A stretch of 64,000 nt of DNA from positions 3,326,501 through 3,390,500 of the forward strand of contig OU696576.1 in the NCBI GenBank assembly GCA_916048095.2, written 5' to 3'. A program made the position numbers and the translations under genes. Positions 10,798-19,588 of the stretch are shown here, in pieces. Origin of the DNA: Sacculina carcini (taxonomy: Eukaryota; Arthropoda; Thecostraca; Sacculinidae). The notes under the pieces are model-generated. The model worked only from the letters and a program-made list of their open reading frames with translations. It had not been told where the DNA came from and ran no database searches. Positions within the stretch are counted from its first letter, which is position 1; every line of letters begins with the position of its first letter.

Positions 10798-11198
10798 TGT
10801 AGCCACACACATCAATTCTGTTCCATGTATGTCAAATGTGTACACTATCATTGTATTTGCATTTGCCAATTATATGAATGCCACTATATCACTGCCACTG
10901 TATTACCGCGAGTATCATTACGTATTAATTCCGTTATATAACAATTATGTGTGCACGGTGTTTGTATATGCTTTTGATTGTTATTGCTGTTTTATTTATC
11001 GCAAAATGTTAGAAGCGCATGCGCGTCAGACAAACACACACACACACGTACACATTCATCATGTTGCACACGGTAGCAGTGACGTCACGTGTAACACCAC
11101 ACCGTACGGTTACAACGTGCGGTATATAAAGCGTGCACTTTCGGCAATAAAAGTCTCTTTCACGTCGTCGGCTCTGAGTTTGACTGGTCTCCACGGTA
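10798..11198 (+). repeat. C1 3' LTR (right end missing)
   Basis: It starts TGTAGCCACACACATC directly after the purine tract TCTAGGGAGGGGGTAG. It contains a TATA-like GTATATAAAG near 11131 and an AATAAA near 11146. The right end is not defined because there is no 5' copy to compare, and a tandem repeat begins at 11199. Confidence 0.7.
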
Positions 11199-11695
11199 CC
11201 GCTCCCGCTCCCTGTAAAATTAGCGAGTTAACCTACGCAATATACATTTCGGTCTTTTTAAAGACCACATCGCCCTCACAGCGTTTTGCCAAGGATAGAT
11301 TGTGCTCTCCCGCCTGCCTTGGACTGAATACCGTAGCCGGTTATTCCTCCGAGACAGACACCCATAGTGGTGGGCTTGAGCACATTTGATTCTGAGGCAT
11401 CAGACGTTCGCTTTAAACCGTCGAGTCTGGCTAGTGTCACTTAGCGGTGCACTCCCAGCTCGGACGTCTCTTAGCAAGACGGAAGGTTTTTATACCGAGC
11501 GTCGCGCTGTAGGGTAGTCGATTTCGGGTCGACAGACAGGGCACAGCCTGTCGTTCCAGTGCGCTGCAGTTGGCGTTAGTGAGTGACTGTGTCTCACACC
11601 CTCCGTCACTCGTACACTACGCCACTGGTTCACGGCACACCTGCTGCCACAGCCACTGGGACTGATCGCTAGCGGCATCATGCCCATCAGCGACA
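11199..11695 (+). repeat. 497-bp tandem repeat, copy 1 (uninterrupted)
   Basis: This unit comprises 290 bp starting CCGCTCCCGCTCCC and ending GACGGAAGGTT (11199-11488), five bases, then about 200 bp starting ACCGAGCGTCGCGC and ending CATCAGCGACA. The second copy begins at 11696. The last part equals the LTR end that precedes the primer site at 14804, so the unit is probably (part of) an LTR. Confidence 0.75.
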
Positions 11696-11985
11696 CCGCT
11701 CCCGCTCCCTTTAAAATTAGCGAATTAACCTACGCAACCGACATTTCGGTCTTTCTAAAGACCACATCGCCCTCACAGCATTTTGCTAAGGATAGATTGT
11801 GCTCTGCCGCCTGTCTTGGACTGAATACCGTAGCCGGTTATTCCTCCGAGACAGACACCCATAGAGGTGGGCTTGAGCACATTTGATTCTGAGGCATCAG
11901 ACGTTCGCTTTATACCGTCGAGTCTGGCTAGTGTCACTTAGCGGTGCACTCCCAGCTCGGACGTCTCTTAGCAAGACGGAAGGTT

Positions 11986-14600
11986 ACAATTGGCGTCGTG
12001 TATAGGTCACCGACCTCACCTGTTACAGCTAGTGTATTGACAACATGCTTCACTCTTGTCTCGCTCTTCCTCAACCATTGATTTTAACCGGTGACTTCAA
12101 TTTTAATGTAATGGACAAAATGTCATCTTCACGTTTTATAGATTTACTAAAAGACTATGACTTGCGCCAAATAATGGAAAAACCCACGCATTTGCTTCCG
12201 ACTCCAACGCTTCTCGATGTGATTGTGACAAGCGTCCCCAGTGATGATGTTCGAGAGATAACTGTCAGTGACACTCCTATTGCCGATCATCTCACAGTTT
12301 CAGCAGTTTTCAGTCAAAAATCGAGTCGCAACAAAATGTCGCTCAAATATGTGACATACAGACCCTGGAGAAAAATGAATTGGGATCTGTTCCGGCTGAC
12401 GCTGTTCTCGTCGGACTGGTCAAGATTCGTGACAATGTCGGATGTGAACGAAATGCTAACTGACTTTATGCGAATATGGAATGGTTGTTTGAACAATATT
12501 TGCCCTAAAGTGACATTGAGACCCAGAAAAAATAACCTACCTTGGGTCAAGGGCAACGAACACCTAAGCAACATAATCAAAGAGCAAATTGAAATGTTCT
12601 GGCGCTGGAGACCCTGACATTCTGACAGAGTACCGCAGGCGGATAAATCCAGTGAAGAGGGAAACTGAAGTCGGGCGTAGACGATATCTGACCGAACAGA
12701 TGAAAGTGGGCTACAGCGAATTCTGGGCGGGACTGAGACGTGTTGTGAGAAGTGACAAAAAAGACAACTCACAACAAATTAATATTGTTCAGTCAAAAGA
12801 AGATGCATACAGATTCAATTCGTACTACTCGGGTATTGCTGACAAGATTGCAGAAGAATTGATGGTTCGGAAGAAAGTGCAAAACAGGCCGCCAAAAGTG
12901 GTATCAGATGTTATGAAGCTGCATCCAATCACGCTTCCAGAGCTATCGAAGGCGATGCGGTCAATCAAAAGCAGATCATCAGTGGGAAGTGACGATGTTC
13001 CGCTCTTTGCAGTGATAAACACCATGGAGGTGATTGGCCCAAAGTTACTACAACTCATCAACTCCTCAATAAAGACAGGTACATTCCCTGACGAGTGGAA
13101 AACAGCCATCTAGATACCAGTGCCAAAATCGGGCGACATATCAAAACCCGAGAACACAAGACCGATTTCAATCTTGAGTAGTATGAGCCAAATCCTTGAA
13201 AAAGTAGTGAGCAATCAGTTGGTCGAATATCTGGATCGATGTTCAATCCTCTTTCAACACCAGTATGCATACCGTCGACGGCGCTCCACTGAAGACCTCC
13301 TGCTAGTCATGACTGATCATATGGCGCAAGCTATGGGCAGCAATCAACTCGCGGCATTTATATCTGTAGATACTAGCAAGGCATTCGACTGTGTCAGAAG
13401 ACCGGAGCTGTGTTTCAGGCTGGAGTGGTATTTTATCGAGTCTCGCTGGTTTGAAGACTACCTGAGTGGGAAACGGCAAGTTGTACGCCACTCTTCACGC
13501 GAGATACCAACAAAACATGGAGTTCCTCAAGGATCTGTGCTCGGCCCGCTACTCTATCTCTTAGCTGTGAATGATCTGCCATGCCATGTTACAGATGGAA
13601 GAGTTTTCACATACGCCGATGATCTCCAGCTTGTACTCACAGCTCCAGTGAAACGGCCTCACTGAATCTTCATGATCACCGCCTCTGTGAAACGCCGAAA
13701 TCCGTCGAAACCTGGTACGCGGCAAATGGGTTTAAGGTCAATGAAAAAAAGACCCAATTGCTGCTTTGTGGTACTGGAGGGATGCTCACCAAGGCGAAGT
13801 CAGTGAAACTAAAGCAAAATGACAGCACGGTGGCCCCCCAGACTAAATTAAAAGTACCAGGAGTGATGATAGACAATCGCTTGAAGTGGTGCTATCAAGT
13901 TGCACAAGTCACACGGCGGTGTAATGCAGTTCTGATCTCGATCGGCAGAATAAGACCAATGCTGACTGTTGACGCCATTAAAGCCTTGATAGCGGCACAT
14001 GTCTTGCCGCTCCTGCAGTACTGTCTGCCAGTCTGGGGTGGCATATCAGTGGCGGATGAAATACGAATATGTTGCGTCATAAGATTTGCAGCTAGACTGA
14101 TCGCCGGCATTGGTAAATATGACCACGTGACGCCAGCGCTGCGGGAGCTGAAATGGCCGTCTTTCCAACAAATGGTCGCCAAAAGAGACGTCAAGGCTGT
14201 TCTCAGATTCTTGGATGAAGACGTACCTGGGAATATCAGCAGAAACATGTTTCAGCTCCGCAGCGCAGTGTCATCTAAATCAACAAGAGCGACCGGTGAT
14301 GGCCAGCTGCAAATACCAAGAGACGTCAATCGTTGACAAAAAAGAAATTCAAGATCCGAGCAGTCAAGAATTACAACAAATACCTGAGCAGCTTATAACT
14401 TTTAATCTTAATTTTAACTTTTATCTTAACTTTTTATGTATATTTTGAGCTTTAACTAGACATAGACTATATATTTTCATGAGTCATATGTTTTTAGGTG
14501 CAATCACTTTGAGTTTATCAGTGTTTTGTGTTAATTCCTTGGAAAATTGTTGATAAAAACCATGAGTAGACAACAAATGAACATTGATTGATTGATTGAT
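11986..14600 (+). mobile_element. 5'-truncated LINE (endonuclease end plus RT)
   Basis: A non-LTR retrotransposon inserted in copy 2 of the 497-bp repeat. It opens inside the endonuclease domain (GVVYRSPTS) and ends in a run of TTGA/TGAT units (14581-14600), the kind of short 3' repeat tail many LINEs carry instead of poly(A). There is no obvious target duplication. The coding frame is broken at several places. Confidence 0.85.
12003..14336 (+). pseudogene. LINE ORF2 remnant: AP endonuclease C-terminus and RT
   Basis: The pieces are collinear. 12003-12617 holds the endonuclease end (LILTGDFNFNV, TLLDVIVTS, SDTPIADHLTV). 12589-13113 is the linker leading into RT. 13120-13665 holds the RT core (PISILSSMSQILEKVV, FISVDTSKAFDCV, HGVPQGSVLGPLLYLL, FTYADDLQLV), including an intact YADD box. 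13758-14336 is the C-terminal part (VPGVMIDNRLKW, ALIAAHVLPLLQYC). Frames change near 12040, 12600, 13115 and 13670-13750, so it cannot make a full protein. The architecture fits the Jockey/CR1 group; I cannot place the clade. Confidence 0.85.
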
Positions 14601-14803
14601 ACCGAGCGTCGCGCTGTAGGGTAGTTGATTTCGGGTAGACAGACAGGGCACAGCCTGTCGTCCCAGTGCGCTGCAGTTGGCGTTAGTGAGTGACTGGGTC
14701 TCACACCCTCCTTCACTCGTACACTACGCCACTGGTTCACGGCACACCTGCTGCCACAGCCAATGAGACTGATCGCTGCCGGCATCATGCCCATCAGCGA
14801 CAT

Positions 14804-15330
14804 TGGTGACCCCGACGTGATCACTCCTTCCTTCTGTTTTGTTTGCTTGGCTTTTCATCGTCTTCATCCTCGCGTTTTATCTTCATCATTTTCGAATTTC
14901 GGATCATTTTGTCAAGACTTTCTTCCCGCTCAGGAGGCTGCACGCAGCCATCACCATCAACGCTATCGCTGCACGGACGTGTCACCTCGACACAGCAGCG
15001 ACAGCGGCCGGCTCCGACCGGTGACAGCTACGCTGGACGGTCCACGGCAACGACGTCTGCTCTCCAGATACGCGCGCCTCGCCGACTCACTGGCGGCGCC
15101 TCAGCCTGGGCCTCATCCAATTTTTCCACCCCAGCCACGCACACCACAACGCATAAGCCGGTGAGTTTCCTGCAGCTCTACCCACATTTCGCCGCTCGCC
15201 TTTGCAAATCACATCGTTCGCCTCATCGTCACTCACATCTACCACTTGTCCTCCGTTCCACATCGTTCCAACACAGCCACATATATTCGCCGTTCGTCCT
15301 CTCCGTGGCCGCCCGTCTAGGGGGGGGATG
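14804..15330 (+). mobile_element. N2: gene-less stretch between primer site and polypurine tract
   Basis: The sequence begins with the tRNA-Trp primer site TGGTGACCCCGACGTGAT (14804-14821), one base after an LTR-like end. It closes with the purine tract TCTAGGGGGGGGATG and the LTR start TGTAGCGCGG at 15331. Only about 510 bp lie between, and none encodes a Gag or Pol motif. This is either a deletion derivative or a non-autonomous miniature element of the CsRn1 group. The flanking LTR pieces differ, so they cannot be paired. Confidence 0.55.
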
Positions 15331-15370
15331 TGTAGCGCGGTGAATCAGCAAGAAACCGCAGCCGACACAT
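15331..15370 (+). repeat. 40-bp family-T LTR start
   Basis: The first 40 bases of a family-T LTR (TGTAGCGCGGTGAATCAGCA...) are cut off by the start of the next, complete LTR at 15371. Confidence 0.7.
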
Positions 15371-15730
15371 TGTAGCGCGGTGTATCAGCAAGGCACCGCT
15401 GCCTACACACCACGTGGCTGCACTCTCTCCGCTCTCTCCAGAGCGCTCACGCGCTGCTGGCTTGCAGGAGCGTCGCGCGCTGCTGGCTTGCAGGAGCATC
15501 GCGCCACTGGGCGTGGCTTCAAGCGTTTGCGGACGTTTCCGCCAGGCGCCGCCACGGGCACTGGCTGCGGCATCTGGCGTGTTTGTATGTGTGTGTGTAT
15601 TTGTGTGTATGAGGCATGTAATTCGTCAGTCGTCAAATAAACTCTCGCGAGAGTACTGTGTTTCACTGGTGTAGCGAGGCGGCGCAGTGCCTAACATCTC
15701 AGCATTGCGTTGCCTAACGGCTCCGCTACA
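15371..15730 (+). repeat. Family-T LTR followed by a primer site
   Basis: A 360-bp LTR running from TGTAGCGCGGTG to CTCCGCTACA. It is followed after one base by TGGTGACCCCAACGTGATTT (15732), a tRNA-Trp site with one mismatch. AATAAA and the ACTCTCGCGAGAGT palindrome lie near 15641-15655. The copy at 6225-6604 is in the opposite orientation. Confidence 0.85.
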
Positions 15731-15731
15731 T

Positions 15732-16146
15732 TGGTGACCCCAACGTGATTTCTGTTGATACTGTTGGTAGCCATGGCAACCGGCGTGAAAAACCAGCTGC
15801 ACGGAGTGTTGCACAAGGGCCACCACGATTGCGCAAGAGTTCACCAATTATTCGCCTTTAGCAAGGCGTAAAATTGCGGAATTCGTTGACAAAATTGGCC
15901 TTTATAAAGGCGCATATGAGGTTTAATCGCTAAGAGAGTGCGCCTTTAAAAAGGCGTGAAGAGATGCTATGGGTACGTTACAATGCAGAAAAAGCAGATG
16001 GGTTTTTCCAGTGTATTAGCAAGTACAGCGTAGACTTGCAAAACAGCACGGCGAAATAACATTAAACACAAGGCGAGTATTGCAGAGGAGCAGCTGGAGA
16101 TGTGCTTGCAGTGTTGCTGGAGAGAGTGGCGAGTGCGCAGGAACAA
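15732..16146 (+). other. Leader remnant with three GCCTTT..AAGGC hairpins
   Basis: About 415 bp follow the primer site before array D cuts in. No Gag motif is seen. Three 16-bp near-perfect palindromes occur at 15853-15868 (CGCCTTTAGCAAGGCG), 15897-15912 (GGCCTTTATAAAGGCG) and 15941-15956 (CGCCTTTAAAAAGGCG), spaced 44 bp apart. Confidence 0.6.
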
Positions 16147-16707
16147 TGAGTTCACTCAGCATTGTGCGCCCACTTATATAGCCCGATGATTCATGCCGTT
16201 GTCGGAGCGCGCCGGAAGTGTGTCCGACAACCACATAAACTCGAGCTGATAGTGGTCAAAACGGTTGTGCTTTTGCGCAAAGCACGCGACTAAATGCATA
16301 GAGGACCGGGGTACAACACGTACCTTCACATACACAATACATTACAGTATATCTAAATAGGCAACACACATGAATAGCAAATACACATGCACGTTGATGC
16401 ATATGAACAGGCGAACATGGACGTACACAATTCAAAAACTATACAAACGTCACTTATGCATACATACAAAACATTTAAACACAAAACAAGATTATGTTTT
16501 AATTATGCGTGGTTCCCTAGGACATGGTTCAATACACTACACATGTTTCGCGCAGACAATAGTTTGGAATAACGTGCTACAACATTTTTCATCAAATTTA
16601 TACGATAGTGTAACGAATAACGTAGCATGTATGTATGTAATAAAAGTGTGCGCCTAAATACAAGAATATAACACATTAATATTTACGAGGAACGAATGGT
16701 GCCTACA
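16147..16707 (-). repeat. D LTR 1
   Basis: A 561-bp LTR which on the minus strand starts TGTAGGCACCATTCG after the purine tract TCTAGGGGGAGGGCCC and ends CTGAGTGAACTCA. It differs from LTR 2 at many positions in its left part but not in its right part. Confidence 0.88.
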
Positions 16708-19027
16708 GGGCCCTCCCCCTAGAAGTGTCGAGGAGAAACGAGACACTGCGATAACGCACAGGTGGGCGCACGGCACGACCGCTCCTAGTACGCAAAATGG
16801 ACTGTGGATGCGTGTATGTGTTGGTGTGTGTAGCTGTGTGTTCATGACCTGACCTGGTAGGGTCTGCAGCAGATGTCGGTGTCCGTGGCACGGTTGTTGG
16901 AGGCACGAACAGTTCTGTGTTGTCACCGTCATCTCGATCATCTGGCGTCGCAGGGGTTGAAACTGGCGAGTTTTGCTGCACGTCTTCGACGAAGGCCGGT
17001 TTGCAGCGATCGATGGAGATGACCGCGCGCTCGCTGTTTGTCTTAATCGTGACGAGTTTGTCTGTACGATGAATGACGGGAAACGGCCCGTCGTACGGAC
17101 AGTCGTGCGGGTATCTGTGCTTGTCTCTACGGACAAACACGTGCGTTTCGGTCTTGAGTGCTGTCGGAACAAACGAGGGCTGGTTGACTGCTCGTGGAAG
17201 TCGTGGCCGGAGTTTGCGCATGTGATTGCGCAGCGATGAAGCGAATGAAGCAGGATCACTGACTGTCTGCGTTGAGTCGCTGATCAACTCGCCAGGAAGT
17301 CGCAGGGACGCTCCGTAGACCAGTTCGGCCGAGCAGGCGCGGACATCAGTTTTGTGTGTCGACCGTATACCCAGTAATGCCATTGGCAAAACGTCCATCC
17401 ATGAAGATGTTTCGGCAGCGCGCAAACTTGATTTGAGCTGCCGATGGAAGCGTTCAGCCATGCCGTTGCTGCTTGGGTGATAACTGGTGGTGCGTATGCG
17501 CTGACAGCCAAGTAGTCGAGTGAGTTCGGACCACAGAGACGATTCGAATTGTGCCCCGCGATCTGTTGTGATGGTTGTCGGCACGCCAAAGCGTGAGACC
17601 CACTGGTGGAGAAACGCGCGTGCAACTGTCACTGCGCGAATGTCTGGCAAAGGAATGGCTTCCGGCCAGCGCGAAAATCTGTCCACACATGTGAGGAGGT
17701 ATGACTGACCTTGTGACGGCGGCAGCGGACCGACAATGTCCACGTGCACGTGACTGAAGCGTTCTCCAGGTGGCTGAAATGGTTGCACCGCGCTTTTCGT
17801 GTGACGGGTAACTTTCGCTCGTTGACACTGTAGGCATGTTCGGGTCCATTTGCGCACGTCGCGGTCCATGTCCGGCCACACGAAGCGTGACGAGACAAGC
17901 TTCACAGTGGCATCGATGCCTGGGTGTGAAAGATTGTGCAGAGAAGAAGTGTACGGCCGGCGTAATGCTGTCGGAAGCACTGGGCGAGGTCGACCGGTGG
18001 ACTCGTCGCACAAAACTTTTGCTTCGCCGAACATGACATCGCGTAGCTTCAGCGATGACGTCGCGTTGCGAAGCGTTCCCAATGAAGCGTCTTCCCGTTG
18101 AGCCGCAGCTAGGGAGACGTAGTCGTCGACTGGGCACGACGGAACAGTCAGTACAGCTGTTGTTCTGGAGAGTGCATCTGCCACTGTGTTTTTGTTGCCG
18201 GGTATGTGCCGGATCTCCGACACAAACTGGCTTATAAAATCCAAATGCCGCAACTCGCGAGGCGAGTATTTCTCTGACACTGAAGGCAGGGCATGCACGA
18301 GAGGGCGGTGATCGGTGAACACGATCACGTCACGCCCTTCGATCGTGTAGCGGAAGTGGCGAATGACCATGTACACTCCGAGCAGCTCTCTGCCGAATGT
18401 GCTGTATCGCCGTTCAGTAGACGTCAGCGTCTTGGAAAAGTAGCTGAGAGGCTGCCACTCACCATTGGTGTGCTGCTGCAGTACTCCGCCAACACCAGTG
18501 TCCGACGCGTCGACCAGGATACTCAATGGAGCACCGGGGATTTGATGTGCAAGCATACTACGGTCGGCTAGAGCTGTTTTGGCTGCATTGAAGCTGTCGA
18601 GGCTCTGTTGTGTCCATGCTACCGGAGCTTTGGACCGTTTGGCGCGGTGTGTCAGAAGAGAGTGCAGGGGGTGTAGTATGGCAGCTGCGTTGGGTATAAA
18701 ACGGTGATAATACGCCACCATACCAAAAAACCGGCGAAGCTGAGACTGACTGGTCGGCTGTGGGAATTCCCTGATTGCACGCACCTTGTCGCCGAGTGGG
18801 AAAATTCCGCCGGGTGTGACACGATGTCCGAGGAAAGAGACCGTGTCGCGACCAAATACACACTTGTCTTTGTTGATCACTACGCCGTAGGACTGCAATC
18901 TCTGAAACAAGGCGCGGAGGTGTCCTAGATGTTCGTCTTCGTTTGTTGATGCCACCAAAATGTCATCGAGATATGCGAAGCAGCCATCAACACCGCGCAG
19001 AACTTCGTCGATGAAACGCTGGAACGT
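16703..19027 (-). CDS. pol: D unit 1 Pol fragment: RT end, RNase H, integrase
   Basis: An open frame of about 775 codons with the C-terminal three quarters of a CsRn1-type Pol. It starts abruptly in RT at TFQRFIDEVLRG, just before the intact catalytic box YLDDILVAS. It then has RNase H (LVDASDTGVGG, FTDHRPLV, ADALSRT), the integrase finger (HPGIDATV ... CLQCQ) and the DDE core (VDIVGPLP, TDRGAQFESSLW, NGMAERFHR). Upstream codons come from the LTR, so it has no natural start. The stop codon overlaps the LTR start. The motif KTETHVF has Glu where unit 2 and C4 have Ala. Confidence 0.88.
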   Translation of the reverse strand, partial: TFQRFIDEVLRGVDGCFAYLDDILVASTNEDEHLGHLRALFQRLQSYGVVINKDKCVFGRDTVSFLGHRVTPGGIFPLGDKVRAIREFPQPTSQSQLRRFFGMVAYYHRFIPNAAAILHPLHSLLTHRAKRSKAPVAWTQQSLDSFNAAKTALADRSMLAHQIPGAPLSILVDASDTGVGGVLQQHTNGEWQPLSYFSKTLTSTERRYSTFGRELLGVYMVIRHFRYTIEGRDVIVFTDHRPLVHALPSVSEKYSPRELRHLDFISQFVSEIRHIPGNKNTVADALSRTTAVLTVPSCPVDDYVSLAAAQREDASLGTLRNATSSLKLRDVMFGEAKVLCDESTGRPRPVLPTALRRPYTSSLHNLSHPGIDATVKLVSSRFVWPDMDRDVRKWTRTCLQCQRAKVTRHTKSAVQPFQPPGERFSHVHVDIVGPLPPSQGQSYLLTCVDRFSRWPEAIPLPDIRAVTVARAFLHQWVSRFGVPTTITTDRGAQFESSLWSELTRLLGCQRIRTTSYHPSSNGMAERFHRQLKSSLRAAETSSWMDVLPMALLGIRSTHKTDVRACSAELVYGASLRLPGELISDSTQTVSDPASFASSLRNHMRKLRPRLPRAVNQPSFVPTALKTETHVFVRRDKHRYPHDCPYDGPFPVIHRTDKLVTIKTNSERAVISIDRCKPAFVEDVQQNSPVSTPATPDDRDDGDNTELFVPPTTVPRTPTSAADPTRSGHEHTATHTNTYTHPQSILRTRSGRAVRPPVRYRSVSFLLDTSRGRAL

Positions 19028-19588
19028 TGAGTTCACTCAGCATTGTGCGCCCACTTATATAGCCCGATGATTCATGCCGTTGTCGGAGCGCGCCGGAAGT
19101 GTGTCCGACAACCACATAAACTCGAGCTGATATTGGTCTAAACGGTTGTGCTTTTGCGCAAAGCACGCGACTAAATGAATAGAGGACCGGGGTGCAACAC
19201 GTACAACCACATGCACAATACATTACAGTATATCTAAATAGGCAACACATATGAACAGCAAATACACATGCACGTTGATGCATATGAACAAGCCAACATG
19301 AACGTACACAATTCAAAAACTATACTAACGTCACTTATGCATACATACAAAACATTTAAACACAAAACAAGATTATGTTTTAATTATGCGTGGTTCCCTA
19401 GGACATGGTTCAATACACTACACATGTTTCGCGCAGACAATAGTTTGGAATAACGTGCTACAACATTTTTCATCAAATTTATACGATAGTGTAACGAATA
19501 ACGTAGCATGTATGTATGTAATAAAAGTGTGCGCCTAAATACAAGAATATAACACATTAATATTTACGAGGAACGAATGGTGCCTACA
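19028..19588 (-). repeat. D LTR 2 (recombinant)
   Basis: 561 bp. Up to about 19326 it follows LTR 3 (for example TATACTAACG), and from about 19373 it follows LTR 1 (for example GATTATGTTTTAATTATG). The switch lies in 19327-19372. Confidence 0.88.

Larger units (their letters stand above)
6605..11198 (+). mobile_element. C1: CsRn1-like Ty3/gypsy element, 5' LTR lost
   Basis: Gag and Pol of the CsRn1 type are followed by a polypurine tract and the start of a 3' LTR. Of the 5' LTR, only 15 bases remain before the tRNA-Trp-type primer site at 6620. The 3' LTR runs from 10798 and stops where the 497-bp tandem repeat begins (11199). Target duplications cannot be seen. Gag is open; pol is broken by two stops and about three frameshifts. 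Confidence 0.85.
11696..14802 (+). repeat. 497-bp repeat, copy 2, split by a LINE
   Basis: The left part (11696-11985) and right part (14601-14802) match copy 1 with scattered differences. The LINE occupies the gap. Five bases (TTTAT) present at the junction in copy 1 are not recovered cleanly. The right part ends CAGCGACA, then one base, then a tRNA-Trp primer site. Confidence 0.75.

Noticed and set aside
10829..11389. 186-codon frame after C1 as a membrane protein
   Set aside because: It translates the A/T-rich C1 3' LTR and the following repeat; hydrophobicity reflects base composition.
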